Shown one piece after another: positions 28,608 through 36,808 of a stretch of 64,000 nucleotides of DNA (position 1 is the first letter of the stretch; every line of letters begins with the position of its first letter). Both the position numbers and the translations under genes were made by a program. This DNA comes from Agreia sp. Leaf283. GTDB taxonomy: Bacteria > Actinomycetota > Actinomycetes > Actinomycetales > Microbacteriaceae. The stretch lies in NCBI RefSeq assembly GCF_001422485.1, contig NZ_LMNF01000002.1, positions 879,949 to 943,948 on the forward strand, given 5' to 3'. The notes under the pieces were generated by a model. It was given only the letters and a program-made list of their open reading frames with translations, did no database searches and was not told the DNA's origin.

Positions 28608-30074
28608 GTGTCAGACACTTCAAGTTCGACGGCCACCGCCAACATCGGCGTGGTCGGCCTCGCCGTGATGGGGTCCAACCTCGCCCGCAACCTCGCCAGC
28701 CGCGAGGGCAACACGGTCGCCGTGTACAACCGCTCCCCCGAGCGCACCGACCTGCTCACCTCGGAGCACCCCGAGGCCGAATTCGTCGCGTCGAAGACGA
28801 TCGAGGAATTCGTGGCCTCACTGCAGAAGCCGCGCACCGCGATCATCATGGTGCAGGCAGGCAAGGGCACCGACGCCGTCATCAGCCAGCTCTCCGACCT
28901 CTTCGAAGAGGGCGACATCATCGTCGACGGCGGAAACGCGCTCTTCACCGACACCATCCGTCGCGAGAAGGCCGTTCGCGAGCGCGGCATCAACTTCGTC
29001 GGCGCAGGCATCTCCGGCGGCGAGGAGGGCGCGCTCAACGGACCGAGCATCATGCCCGGCGGGTCCGCCGAGGCCTATGAGACGCTCGGCCCGATCCTCG
29101 CGTCGATCGCGGCCGTCGCCGAGGGCGAGCCCTGCGTGACCCACGTCGGCACCGACGGTGCGGGGCATTTCGTCAAGATGATCCACAACGGCATCGAGTA
29201 CGCCGACATGCAGCTCATCGCCGAGGCCTACGACCTGATCCGCCGCGGAACGGGCTACACCCCCGCCCAGATCGCCGACGTCTTCGCCGAGTGGAACAAG
29301 GGCGAGCTCGAGAGCTACCTCATCGAGATCACCGCCGAGGTGCTGCGCCAGGTCGACGCCGAGACGGGCCGCCCGCTCGTCGACGTGATCCTCGACCAGG
29401 CCGGCTCGAAGGGAACCGGAGTCTGGACCGTGCAGACCGCGCTCGACCTCGGCATCCCCGTTTCGGGCATCGCCGAAGCCGTCTTCGCCCGCGCCCTGTC
29501 GTCCAAGCCCGCCCAGCGCGCCGCATCCAGCGACCTGCCCGGCCCGAGCGAGACGGTCGCCGTCGACGACCCGGCCGGCTTCATCGAAGACGTGCGCAAG
29601 GCGCTCTACGCGTCGAAGATCATCGCCTACTCGCAGGGCTTCGACGCCATCGTCGCCGGTGCCGAGCACTACGGCTGGGACATCAAGAAGGGCGAGATCG
29701 CGAAGATCTGGCGCGGCGGCTGCATCATCCGCGCCCGCTTCCTCAACCGCATCACCGAGGCGTACGCCGAGAACCCGGGCCTGGTCGCCCTGGTCACCGC
29801 GCCGTACTTCACCGAGGCGATCGCCGGCACGCAGGATGCCTGGCGCCGGGTCGTCGTGAGCGCCGTGCAGGCCGGAATCCCGACCCCCGCGTTCTCGTCG
29901 TCGCTCGCCTACTACGACGGGCTTCGTGCAGACCGTCTTCCGGCGTCGATCGTTCAGGGCCAGCGCGACTTCTTCGGGGCGCACACCTACAAGCGCATCG
30001 ACAAGGAGGGCACGTTCCACACCCTCTGGTCGGGCGACCGCACCGAGATCGAGTCCGAGGGCTCCTCGCACTAG
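28608..30074 (+). CDS. gnd: 6-phosphogluconate dehydrogenase (decarboxylating)
   Basis: Oxidises 6-phosphogluconate to ribulose-5-phosphate with CO2 release. At 488 aa it is the long E. coli-like form. Visible are GVVGLAVMGSNLARN, VDGGNALFTDT, GAGISGGEEGAL, the catalytic Lys/Asn segment GHFVKMIHNGIEY, and the C-terminal HTYKRIDKEG. GTG start, with AGGAG eight bases upstream. Its position beside idonate/gluconate genes makes it the natural outlet for gluconate. No gluconate kinase is seen in the window. Confidence 0.95.
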   Translation: MSDTSSSTATANIGVVGLAVMGSNLARNLASREGNTVAVYNRSPERTDLLTSEHPEAEFVASKTIEEFVASLQKPRTAIIMVQAGKGTDAVISQLSDLFEEGDIIVDGGNALFTDTIRREKAVRERGINFVGAGISGGEEGALNGPSIMPGGSAEAYETLGPILASIAAVAEGEPCVTHVGTDGAGHFVKMIHNGIEYADMQLIAEAYDLIRRGTGYTPAQIADVFAEWNKGELESYLIEITAEVLRQVDAETGRPLVDVILDQAGSKGTGVWTVQTALDLGIPVSGIAEAVFARALSSKPAQRAASSDLPGPSETVAVDDPAGFIEDVRKALYASKIIAYSQGFDAIVAGAEHYGWDIKKGEIAKIWRGGCIIRARFLNRITEAYAENPGLVALVTAPYFTEAIAGTQDAWRRVVVSAVQAGIPTPAFSSSLAYYDGLRADRLPASIVQGQRDFFGAHTYKRIDKEGTFHTLWSGDRTEIESEGSSH

Positions 30075-30081
30075 CACCTGT

Positions 30082-30129
30082 CGTTCCCTGAGCCTGTCGA
30101 AGGGCCCCCTTCGACAGGCTCAGGGAACG
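30082..30129. repeat. Head-to-head pair of the dispersed repeat, likely gnd terminator
   Basis: Two perfect 23-bp copies of the repeat with core CCTTCGACAGGCTCAGGGAA face each other (30082-30104 and 30107-30129) across two bases. They form a very strong hairpin starting seven bases after the gnd stop codon. Confidence 0.85.
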
Positions 30130-30160
30130 AAGCCGCTCGGAGTGCAAGACTGGAGGCGAT

Positions 30161-30529
30161 ATGTCCTCGTACTCAGACGAACCGGAACTCGAGGGGTACG
30201 TGCCGCATGGCGATCGGCCCCTCAGAAGCGAGCGCATGCGCCGGGCGATGCGCATCGTCGTCATCGTCGGTCTGGTCTGTCTCGTGCTCCCCGGCATTCT
30301 CACGACCGCGAGTTTCAGCCACGCCACAGCGGAGCGGGCGTGCGCCATCATCGCCCCGTACCAGGACCCCACGACCCAGGGGTCGTCTGCCCACTTCGAG
30401 CTGTTCGGCGACGGCGGCCTGGGCTGGCAGTGCTACACGGTGGGAGCCTACGGCGGCGACCGCAATGTCGCGCCGCTCGGGCTCTTCCCCGCCATTCCCA
30501 CCCGGCCGGAGCCGGGCCAGGTCAGCTGA
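30161..30529 (+). CDS. Small single-pass membrane protein, function unknown
   Basis: A 122-aa protein with an acidic N-terminus and one membrane helix (RIVVIVGLVCLVLPGILTTA, residues about 27-46). A small extracytoplasmic domain contains two cysteines (ACAII, WQCYTV), which could form a disulphide. I do not recognise a family. Its last eight bases overlap the convergent mycoredoxin gene. Confidence 0.65.
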   Translation: MSSYSDEPELEGYVPHGDRPLRSERMRRAMRIVVIVGLVCLVLPGILTTASFSHATAERACAIIAPYQDPTTQGSSAHFELFGDGGLGWQCYTVGAYGGDRNVAPLGLFPAIPTRPEPGQVS

Positions 30530-30776
30530 GGCGGGTCGCGACCTCTCGGGCCGACGGGTTCGTGGCGCTGGAGCCGTCGGGGAAGATCACCGTCGGAACC
30601 GTCTGGTTGCCGCCGTTGAACGATGCCACCAGTTCGGCGGTGCCGTCGACCTCTTCGATGTTGACCTCGGTGTAGCCGATGCCCTGCTTGTCGAGCTGGC
30701 TCTTCAGGCGTGCACAGTAACCGCACCACGACGTGGAGAACATGGTGATGGTGCCGGCCGCGGGTGTGTAATCCAT
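30522..30776 (-). CDS. mrx1: Mycoredoxin / glutaredoxin-like protein
   Basis: An 84-aa thioredoxin-fold protein with redox motif WCGYC (residues 18-22) and cis-Pro segment TVPTVIFPDG. This size and motif are those of actinobacterial mycoredoxin-1, which reduces protein-mycothiol mixed disulphides using the N-terminal cysteine. This supports a mycothiol-producing actinobacterium. It lies just downstream of prs on the same strand. Confidence 0.85.
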   Translation of the reverse strand: MDYTPAAGTITMFSTSWCGYCARLKSQLDKQGIGYTEVNIEEVDGTAELVASFNGGNQTVPTVIFPDGSSATNPSAREVATRLS

Positions 30777-30803
30777 GCGTGAAAGCCTACGCTCGAATCG
30801 AGC

Positions 30804-31781
30804 TCAGGCGTCCCCGTCGAACATGCTCGTGACGGAGCCGTCTTCGAAGACCTCGTGGATGGCTCGCGCGATCAGCGGAGCGATCGGAAGGATCGTCAGC
30901 TTGTCGAAACGCTTGTCGAGAGACAGGGGAAGCGTGTCGGTGACGACGACCGAGTCGATGAAGTCCGACTGCAGGATCTCGGTGGCCGGGTCGGAGAACA
31001 CCGCGTGGGTGGCCGCGACGACGACACTGAGCGCGCCGGCCTTCTTCAAGGCCTCCGATGCCGCGACGATCGTGCGTCCGGTGTCGATGAGGTCGTCGAC
31101 CAGCAGGCAGACACGCCCGCTGACATCGCCGACGATCTCGTGAACCGAGACCTGGTTGGGCACGAGTGGATCGCGGCGCTTGTGGATGATGGCCAGAGGC
31201 GCGCCGAGCTTGTCGCTCCAGATGTCGGCGACGCGCACGCGCCCCATGTCGGGCGAGACCACGGTGAGGGTCGACGGGTCGAGCTCGGTGCGCATGTGCG
31301 CCATCAGAACGGGCATCGCGAAGAGGTGGTCGACGGGGCCGTCGAAGAATCCCTGGATCTGGGCGGCGTGCAGGTCGACCGACATGATGCGGTCGGCGCC
31401 GGCGGCCTTGAACAGGTCGGCTACGAGTCGGGCCGAGATGGGCTCACGCCCGCGACCCTTCTTGTCTTGCCGCGCATAGGGGTAGAAGGGGGCGACGACG
31501 GTGATGCGCTTGGCGGATGCGCGCTTCAGGGCGTCGACCATGATGAGCTGCTCCATGAGCCACTCGTTGATGGGCGCACTGTGCGATTGGATGACGAAGA
31601 CGTCGGCGCCTCGCACGCTCTCGTCGTAGCGCACGTAGAGCTCGCCGTTGGCGAAGGTGCGGGCGTCGGTCGGAAGCAGGTCGGTGCCGAGTGCGGCCGC
31701 GACATCGATCGCCAGCTGCGGGTGGGCGCGTCCGGATGCGACCAGAAGGCGCTTCTCCCCGGTGGAGGTGATGTCCGACAA
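30804..31781 (-). CDS. prs: Ribose-phosphate pyrophosphokinase
   Basis: Makes PRPP from ribose-5-phosphate and ATP. At 325 aa it has typical class I Prs features: FANGELYVRYDESVRG, the flexible-loop region YPYARQDKKGRGREPISARL, the DLHAAQIQGFF signature, and the PRPP-binding VCLLVDDLIDTGRTI. The start is TTG 31781, supported by GGAG six bases upstream and by the usual N-terminus SDITSTGEKRL. It begins one base after the glmU stop codon, so the two are translationally coupled. Confidence 0.95.
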   Translation of the reverse strand: MSDITSTGEKRLLVASGRAHPQLAIDVAAALGTDLLPTDARTFANGELYVRYDESVRGADVFVIQSHSAPINEWLMEQLIMVDALKRASAKRITVVAPFYPYARQDKKGRGREPISARLVADLFKAAGADRIMSVDLHAAQIQGFFDGPVDHLFAMPVLMAHMRTELDPSTLTVVSPDMGRVRVADIWSDKLGAPLAIIHKRRDPLVPNQVSVHEIVGDVSGRVCLLVDDLIDTGRTIVAASEALKKAGALSVVVAATHAVFSDPATEILQSDFIDSVVVTDTLPLSLDKRFDKLTILPIAPLIARAIHEVFEDGSVTSMFDGDA

Positions 31782-31782
31782 A

Positions 31783-33237
31783 TTAGTCTCCACTCTGTTC
31801 TGACGCACTCTGTTCAGATGCATCGCCGTCTGCCGCGATCGCCGCAGCTGTTCCCGGTCGGTTCGTGGCGACCCAGCCCTCGAGGTTCCGCTGCGGAGCG
31901 ACGTTGATTGCCAGCGCTCCGGCCGGCACGTCTTTTCGGACGACCGTTCCCGCACCTGTGTACGCTCCGTCGCCAATTCTAACGGGGGCGACGAACACGT
32001 TGTGCGACCCGGTGCGCACGTGCGATCCGACGATCGTCTTGTTCTTGTTCACCCCGTCGTAGTTCGCGGTGATCGTGCCCGCGCCCACGTTCGACGCGAC
32101 ACCGACCGTGGTGTCGCCGATATACGAGAGGTGCGGAACCTTGCTGCCCGCCCCGATGGTCGAGTTCTTCGTCTCGACGAATGTGCCGATCTTGCCTCCG
32201 GCCTCGAGGATCGTGTTCGGGCGCAGGTAGGCGAAGGGGCCGACGCTGGCACCGGCACCGATGACCGACAGGGTCGCATCCGTTCGTTTCACCTCGGCGC
32301 CCTCACCGATCTCGCAGTCGAGCAGGGTGGTATCGGGGCCGACGATCGCCCCGGTCGCGATAACGGTCGCGCCCCGGATCTGCGTTCCGGGAAGAATCTC
32401 GACATCGTTGGCGATGGTCGCCTTGAGGTCGATCCAGGTGGTGGCCGGGTCGTGCACGGTCACGCCCGCCAGCTGCCAGCCGCGCACGATGAGCGCGTTG
32501 AGCTTGGCGGCGGCCACGCTCAACTGCGCACGATCGTTGATGCCCTCGACCAGCCAGGGTTCCGAGACAGGGACGGCGGCGACCTCCGAGCCGGCCGCAC
32601 GAAGCAGGCCGACGACGTCGGTGAGGTACTTCTCGCCCTGCGAGTTCTGGGTGTCGAGCGAGGCGAGCGTGTCGCGCAGCTCGGACAGCCCGAAGAGGTA
32701 GACGCCCGCATTGATCTCGGCGATGGCGAGTTCGGACTCGGATGCGTCGCGGTGCTCGACGATGCTCTGCAGTCGACCGTCGTCGTCGCGAACGATGCGA
32801 CCGTAGCCCGTGGCGTCGTCGAGGAAGGCCGACAACAGCGTCGCCGACGACGAACCGGCACGGTGCGACTCGATGAGCGCCGTGAGCGTCGCCGCGTCGA
32901 GCAGGGGCACATCGCCGTTGACGACGAGGACCTCGCCGGTGAAGTCGGCAGGAAGGGCGGCGACGGCCTGTTCGACCGCTCGACCCGTTCCGGGAACCTC
33001 GTCCTGGTCGACGATCATTCCGCCGGGCAGCTGCTCGTCGATCACCTCGGCCAGCTGATCGCGCTCGTGACGAACGACGGCGACCGTGTATGCGGCATCC
33101 ATTTCACGGGCGGTGGCGAGCACATGGCTCACGATCGGGATGCCCGCGAGGGTGTGCAGCAGCTTGGGCTTGGCGGACTTCATGCGCGTGCCCTGGCCTG
33201 CAGCCAGGATCACGATGGCCAGGTGGGAATCGGTCAA
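31783..33237 (-). CDS. glmU: Bifunctional GlmU: UDP-GlcNAc pyrophosphorylase / GlcN-1-P acetyltransferase
   Basis: Makes UDP-GlcNAc for peptidoglycan. The N-terminal uridyltransferase domain carries ILAAGQGTRMKS (residues 10-21), the VNGDVPLLD metal Asp and GYGRIVRDDDG. The C-terminal left-handed beta-helix acetyltransferase contains LRPNTILEAGGKIGTFVE, PHLSYIGD and NVGAGTITANYDG. The start is TTG 33237, with GGAG seven bases upstream and the expected N-terminus TDSHLAIVIL. The C-terminal tail (EQSASEQSGD) overlaps the prs ribosome site. Confidence 0.95.
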   Translation of the reverse strand: MTDSHLAIVILAAGQGTRMKSAKPKLLHTLAGIPIVSHVLATAREMDAAYTVAVVRHERDQLAEVIDEQLPGGMIVDQDEVPGTGRAVEQAVAALPADFTGEVLVVNGDVPLLDAATLTALIESHRAGSSSATLLSAFLDDATGYGRIVRDDDGRLQSIVEHRDASESELAIAEINAGVYLFGLSELRDTLASLDTQNSQGEKYLTDVVGLLRAAGSEVAAVPVSEPWLVEGINDRAQLSVAAAKLNALIVRGWQLAGVTVHDPATTWIDLKATIANDVEILPGTQIRGATVIATGAIVGPDTTLLDCEIGEGAEVKRTDATLSVIGAGASVGPFAYLRPNTILEAGGKIGTFVETKNSTIGAGSKVPHLSYIGDTTVGVASNVGAGTITANYDGVNKNKTIVGSHVRTGSHNVFVAPVRIGDGAYTGAGTVVRKDVPAGALAINVAPQRNLEGWVATNRPGTAAAIAADGDASEQSASEQSGD

Positions 33238-33370
33238 TGCTCTGCTCCGTTTTCTGGCTGCGGCGCGACGTCCATCGTCGTCCGCGGTGCGGTGTGCGTC
33301 GCCTCAACGATACCGGCAGCGGGCTCGCCGATGCTGCACGTGGGCGGTGCGCGCGAGGGTCGGGGCGAGG

Positions 33371-33382
33371 CATACTTGCGCT
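33371..33382 (+). promoter_or_regulatory. -10 box of a leaderless lipoprotein mRNA
   Basis: CATACT (33371-33376) ends six bases before the ATG at 33383. No ribosome site is present. Confidence 0.4.
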
Positions 33383-34174
33383 ATGACACGAGGAGTCGGC
33401 CCTCTGGCCATGGCGCTCGGCATTCTGCTTCTGGCCGGATGCTCGGCCGACGGCGCACCGGCCCCGAGCGAGACGGGTACGACCCAGGATGGCGCGGCCG
33501 CCGAGGACTCGCGCCCCGTGATCGCCCCCGGCACCACGGCCGCCACCGGTGCATTCGTCGACACGGCAGCCGTGACCGGGTCTGTGTCGATCCGGGTGAA
33601 CGACGCCGGCATCTTCGAGCTCGTCGTGACCGATCTGGTGGTGCCGGATTCCTCTGCCGTGCAGTTCACACTCACGGCCGACGCCCTCTCCGCCGACGAG
33701 CAATGTCTCGACTCCGACTGGCGTTTCGGCCTCGGCCAGGCGGAGCAGGGTCACGATCCGTCGGTTCCCCTGGTGTTTCCCATCGGCGGCAGCGACGGAA
33801 TCGGCCAGGGCGATCTCTCGTTCATCCGCGAGGTCGTCGTCACGCGCGCAGCTTCTGGGGCCGCCCCAGACAAGGCCTGCCCCATCCCCCTGCTCTCGCA
33901 CGCTCCCCTCGTGTGGAGCACACCCGATCTGCGCCCCGGCCTCGAGGTCGTCGACTCCGGACCGGCCACGGGCGCCATGGGCACCGTGACGCTCGCCGGC
34001 GCAGAGCCGGCTACGTACACCGTCGCTCAGGGTGACACGCTCGCCGCCGTGGCGGATCGCTTCGGCGTCGCCCTCGACGACCTCTTCTATCTGAACCCGC
34101 GACGCTCGCCGAACCCCGAGGACTCGCACGCCTTCACCGGCGAGGTTCTCAACCTGTCTCGCACGAACCGCTGA
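33383..34174 (+). CDS. LysM-domain lipoprotein
   Basis: A 263-aa exported protein. The lipoprotein signal peptide ends in the lipobox LLLAGCSA (Cys about residue 20). A Thr/Ala-rich linker and a beta-rich central domain (about residues 50-200) with two cysteines follow. The C-terminal LysM motif is TYTVAQGDTLAAVADRFGV, with VLNLSR as its closing strand. It is probably anchored in the membrane and binds peptidoglycan. A second LysM lipoprotein gene lies at 36224 beyond the HNH gene. The stop codon opens a perfect 18-bp palindrome. Confidence 0.8.
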   Translation: MTRGVGPLAMALGILLLAGCSADGAPAPSETGTTQDGAAAEDSRPVIAPGTTAATGAFVDTAAVTGSVSIRVNDAGIFELVVTDLVVPDSSAVQFTLTADALSADEQCLDSDWRFGLGQAEQGHDPSVPLVFPIGGSDGIGQGDLSFIREVVVTRAASGAAPDKACPIPLLSHAPLVWSTPDLRPGLEVVDSGPATGAMGTVTLAGAEPATYTVAQGDTLAAVADRFGVALDDLFYLNPRRSPNPEDSHAFTGEVLNLSRTNR

Positions 34175-34189
34175 CGCCGGCCGGCGTCA
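34172..34189 (+). terminator. Palindromic terminator overlapping the lipoprotein stop codon
   Basis: TGACGCCGG/CCGGCGTCA is a perfect 18-bp palindrome beginning with the TGA stop. It can fold as a 7-bp stem with a GGCC loop. No U tract follows. Confidence 0.5.
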
Positions 34190-34265
34190 ACCCGGTGTTC
34201 AAGGGTGTTTCGGGGCGCGCGAAAGCGCCGAACGTGCCCGCTCGGGCGTTCGGATCGGATTGGTC

Positions 34266-34521
34266 TGCGGGGTGATCTCGATACGCGATGCTCGTTCCTC
34301 GCGCCGCTACTCGATCGGCGCAGGGGTGAGTGTCGGTCGCGGCTACTCCTCGGGTAGCACTGTGCGGAATCCGGGCGCGCTGCATTGTCGACGCTCGGCG
34401 GAGGCGCTCTCGTCGACCCTGCGTCCGACGAGTGGGACGCCCTTCGACAGGCTCAGGGAACGGCGCGGTTCTCGTCTCCCCTGCGTTGGTCGAGTAGGCC
34501 GCCCGCGGCCGTATCGAGACC
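34266..34521. repeat. Repeat-rich intergenic region upstream end of the HNH locus
   Basis: The 357-bp gene-free stretch 34175-34531 holds several elements. A diverged module (ATCTCGATACGCGATGCTCG to CTACTCGATCGG) spans about 34275-34317. One copy of the dispersed repeat is at 34440-34462. The second module, GGTCGAGTAGGCCG to CGGCCGTATCGAGACC, in inverted orientation, is at 34488-34521. No gene is seen. Confidence 0.75.
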
Positions 34522-34531
34522 CCGGGATTGG

Positions 34532-35830
34532 TTAGAAGGGGCAGTCGGCGAGGTCCTCCTCCGGGGTCGTCATGTTCTGTGTGGCGGCCTTGATGAGTGC
34601 CTGTGGTGCGGGCCTCATCTTGCCTTCTGGGTGGACTGTATAGATGTGTCCTGCGGGTGAGGTGGCGGTGAGGGTGTCGTCTCCGTTCTGGATGAACTGC
34701 CACCTCGTGTGGTGCTTCACCCGATGATGTCCGGCGCTCAGGGGTGCGAGGTTCTCCGGGATGGTGCCGCCGCCGTAGGCGTGGTCCTCCGTGTGATCCA
34801 TGTCGGCTTGCTCGGATGGGACCGTGCATCCCGGGAACACGCATTCCGGGTGGACGAGTCGGGCGTGGTCGATCATCGCTGCGGTGGGCCGGTAGTCCCG
34901 CGGGTCGGTGGTGAGGATGCGTCCCGTGATGGGGTCTGTCAGGATGCGCCGCCACGATGTCGCATCCGCGGTCAGTTGGGCGGCGGTGGCGGGGTCGATG
35001 GGTCCGTAGCCGCGGAGGATCGCCGCCTCGTCACCCACGCCGAGGAGTGTCATCGCGGGAACCATGACATGCACCCTGCCGCGGATACCCCGGGTGGCTC
35101 CGGGGATGGAGGTTTCCCCGTTGAGGAGCAGGTCGGTGAGGACATCGACCTTCAGGTGCCCCATGCTGCGCGGATCACCTGCAGTCTTGAGTCCCGCAGC
35201 CAGGCGTACGGCGCGGTCTGCGATGGCGTGGATCTCCGGTGCCGGGGCGAGGAGGGTGAGTTGGGCCATGCCGTCCGCGGCCGGATCCACATAGATACGT
35301 CGCGTGCCCGCTGCCTTCTCTGCCCGTTCGACGGCAGTGGTGGGTTGGGCGAGTTCGACTTCGTGGCGGGCTTTCTTCTCGAGCTGCTTAGGGTTCACCT
35401 CCGCCGCGAGCACCGCCAGGCGGGCGTCGTAGGTATCCAGTGCGTCGCCCTCGAGGCCATCGGCGTGCTTCGCGATGACCTCGGCGTGCTCCCACGACAG
35501 TCGCCCAGAAGAAAGCGCGGCCAGGGTCGCCGGGAGGCGGTCGACGAGGGCTGTACTGGTATCAACCAGCGTGGCGGTGCGGTACTCGGTGCGGCGGGTC
35601 AGGAGCGCGAGCTCAGTGACGAGTTCGATGCGTTCGACCCGGGCGGTAGACCAGACCGGACCGGCGGTGGACGTGTCAACGGGTGCTTGCCGGTGGAGCT
35701 GGCGGGCGGCTTTGGTGACGCGTCTGGCCCTGACCGCGGATAGGCGGGCTATCTGCGTGTCGAGGGCGGCGACCTCATCGAGCGCGACCACGTACGGGTC
35801 GGCCGAGAGGGGCGGGGGTGGGGGTGTCAT
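34532..35830 (-). CDS. DUF222 / HNH endonuclease (REP13E12-like)
   Basis: A 432-aa protein of the multicopy actinobacterial family with an N-terminal DUF222 region (about residues 20-330) and a C-terminal HNH nuclease domain. The HNH domain has a zinc Cys pair CVFPGCTVP, catalytic MDHTEDHAYGG, a central NLAPLSAGHH and H-x3-H (HRVKHH). The family is thought to be mobile or selfish; its cellular role is not established. ATG 35830 is preferred over an upstream TTG. Both flanks are packed with dispersed repeats and there is no neighbouring operon partner. Confidence 0.85.
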   Translation of the reverse strand: MTPPPPPLSADPYVVALDEVAALDTQIARLSAVRARRVTKAARQLHRQAPVDTSTAGPVWSTARVERIELVTELALLTRRTEYRTATLVDTSTALVDRLPATLAALSSGRLSWEHAEVIAKHADGLEGDALDTYDARLAVLAAEVNPKQLEKKARHEVELAQPTTAVERAEKAAGTRRIYVDPAADGMAQLTLLAPAPEIHAIADRAVRLAAGLKTAGDPRSMGHLKVDVLTDLLLNGETSIPGATRGIRGRVHVMVPAMTLLGVGDEAAILRGYGPIDPATAAQLTADATSWRRILTDPITGRILTTDPRDYRPTAAMIDHARLVHPECVFPGCTVPSEQADMDHTEDHAYGGGTIPENLAPLSAGHHRVKHHTRWQFIQNGDDTLTATSPAGHIYTVHPEGKMRPAPQALIKAATQNMTTPEEDLADCPF

Positions 35831-35960
35831 GGGACAAGTCAAACAGTGACCGCCGACATCGGGTCGGAACCTGCATTCGATACTTGATCAGGGTAAACGG
35901 GTGTGGATAAGTGTCGTGAGGGGTGGACTGTGGAGGAGAAGTCGTCGGGTTGGTGGGGCG

Positions 35961-36154
35961 CCCTTCGACAAGCTCAGGGAACGAGGTCTCTTCCGAACGC
36001 GGGTGCCCTTCGACAGGCTCAGGGAGCGGGTCTCGATACGGCCGTGGGCGGCCTACTCGACCGGCGCAAGGGGCGGAGCGGGGTCGGGACCGGCGTGCCC
36101 TTCGACAGGCTCAGGGAACGGGTCTCGATACGGCCGCAGGCGGCCTACTCGACC
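35961..36154. repeat. Cluster of dispersed repeats in a 390-bp gene-free region
   Basis: Between the HNH gene and the LysM gene there are three direct copies of the CCTTCGACAGGCTCAGGGAA-type repeat (35961-35983 with one mismatch, 36006-36028, 36098-36120). The last two are each followed directly by the inverted-repeat module GGTCTCGATACGG to CCTACTCGACC (36029-36062, 36121-36154). No coding sequence is evident. Confidence 0.85.
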
Positions 36155-36223
36155 GGCGCGGAATGGGGTACGGTGCTCGTTCCTCGCGGCCCCTGCTGGA
36201 CCAGCCAACCAGGGCAGGGCTGG

Positions 36224-36751
36224 TCAGCAGCCTCCGCCGATCTGCTCGGAATCGACGGGCCAGCGGATGTCGAGGACGTCGCCCGGCTGCACCTCGAGAT
36301 AGTCCGAGCAGCGGAAGTTCACGCGGACCACATCGTCGACCTGCAGGTTGAAGCGCGAAGCGATCGCCAGCACCTGGTCTTGACTGGCGACCGTGTAGCT
36401 GTATTCGTAGTCGTTCAGCGCGACCGCCGGCCCCATGGCGAACTGCTGCGGACCCGAGTCGCTGACCCACGGCGTCGTCGCCGTGTTCCCTCCGTCGGTC
36501 TGCCCACCCATGGCGTTGGGTGAGACGGGAGGCGCAGGCGGTTCGGGAGCAGGAGCCGGCTCGGGCTCGGCAGCCGCAGTCGGTGTGGGTGTCGGGGTCG
36601 GCGTAGGCGTCGGAGTGATGGTGACCGCAGGCGCGCTCTGGGTGACCGTGACCGTCGGCGCGGGCTCGGGCGCCGGAACGCAGGCGCTGAGGCCGACGAG
36701 CAGAACCGTGGCGATGACGACGAGAGGCGCTCTGCGCTGGGCACGATTCAT
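36224..36751 (-). CDS. LysM-domain lipoprotein with Thr-Pro repeat linker
   Basis: A 175-aa exported protein. The signal peptide has lipobox VGLSAC (Cys24). A low-complexity Thr-Pro and Ala-Glu-Pro linker follows (residues about 30-75), typical of cell-wall-spanning segments. The C-terminal LysM-like motif is YSYTVASQDQVLAIASRFNL. Three cysteines are in the mature C-terminal half (FRCSDY, GGGC). It probably binds peptidoglycan. It resembles the LysM lipoprotein at 33383 on the other side of the HNH locus. A CACAAT box six bases before the ATG suggests a leaderless mRNA. Confidence 0.78.
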   Translation of the reverse strand: MNRAQRRAPLVVIATVLLVGLSACVPAPEPAPTVTVTQSAPAVTITPTPTPTPTPTPTAAAEPEPAPAPEPPAPPVSPNAMGGQTDGGNTATTPWVSDSGPQQFAMGPAVALNDYEYSYTVASQDQVLAIASRFNLQVDDVVRVNFRCSDYLEVQPGDVLDIRWPVDSEQIGGGC

Positions 36752-36808
36752 ACGATCATTGTGCCCGATGACCCGCGAACCACCGCGATCGTTTTGGAAC
36801 GCGCGGAC

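Noticed and set aside
30791-30803. GCTCGA-A-TCGAGC dyad after prs as a terminator
   Set aside because: Folding leaves only a four-base stem with a usable loop and no U tract, which is too weak to call.
35961-36154. Direct repeats resembling a CRISPR array
   Set aside because: The spacing is irregular (45 and 92 bp), the repeat is dispersed elsewhere singly, and there are no cas genes in the window.
36555-36640. Thr-Pro/Ala-Glu repeats that might be a microsatellite or CRISPR-like array
   Set aside because: The region is a low-complexity linker inside the LysM lipoprotein, without spacers or conserved repeat units.
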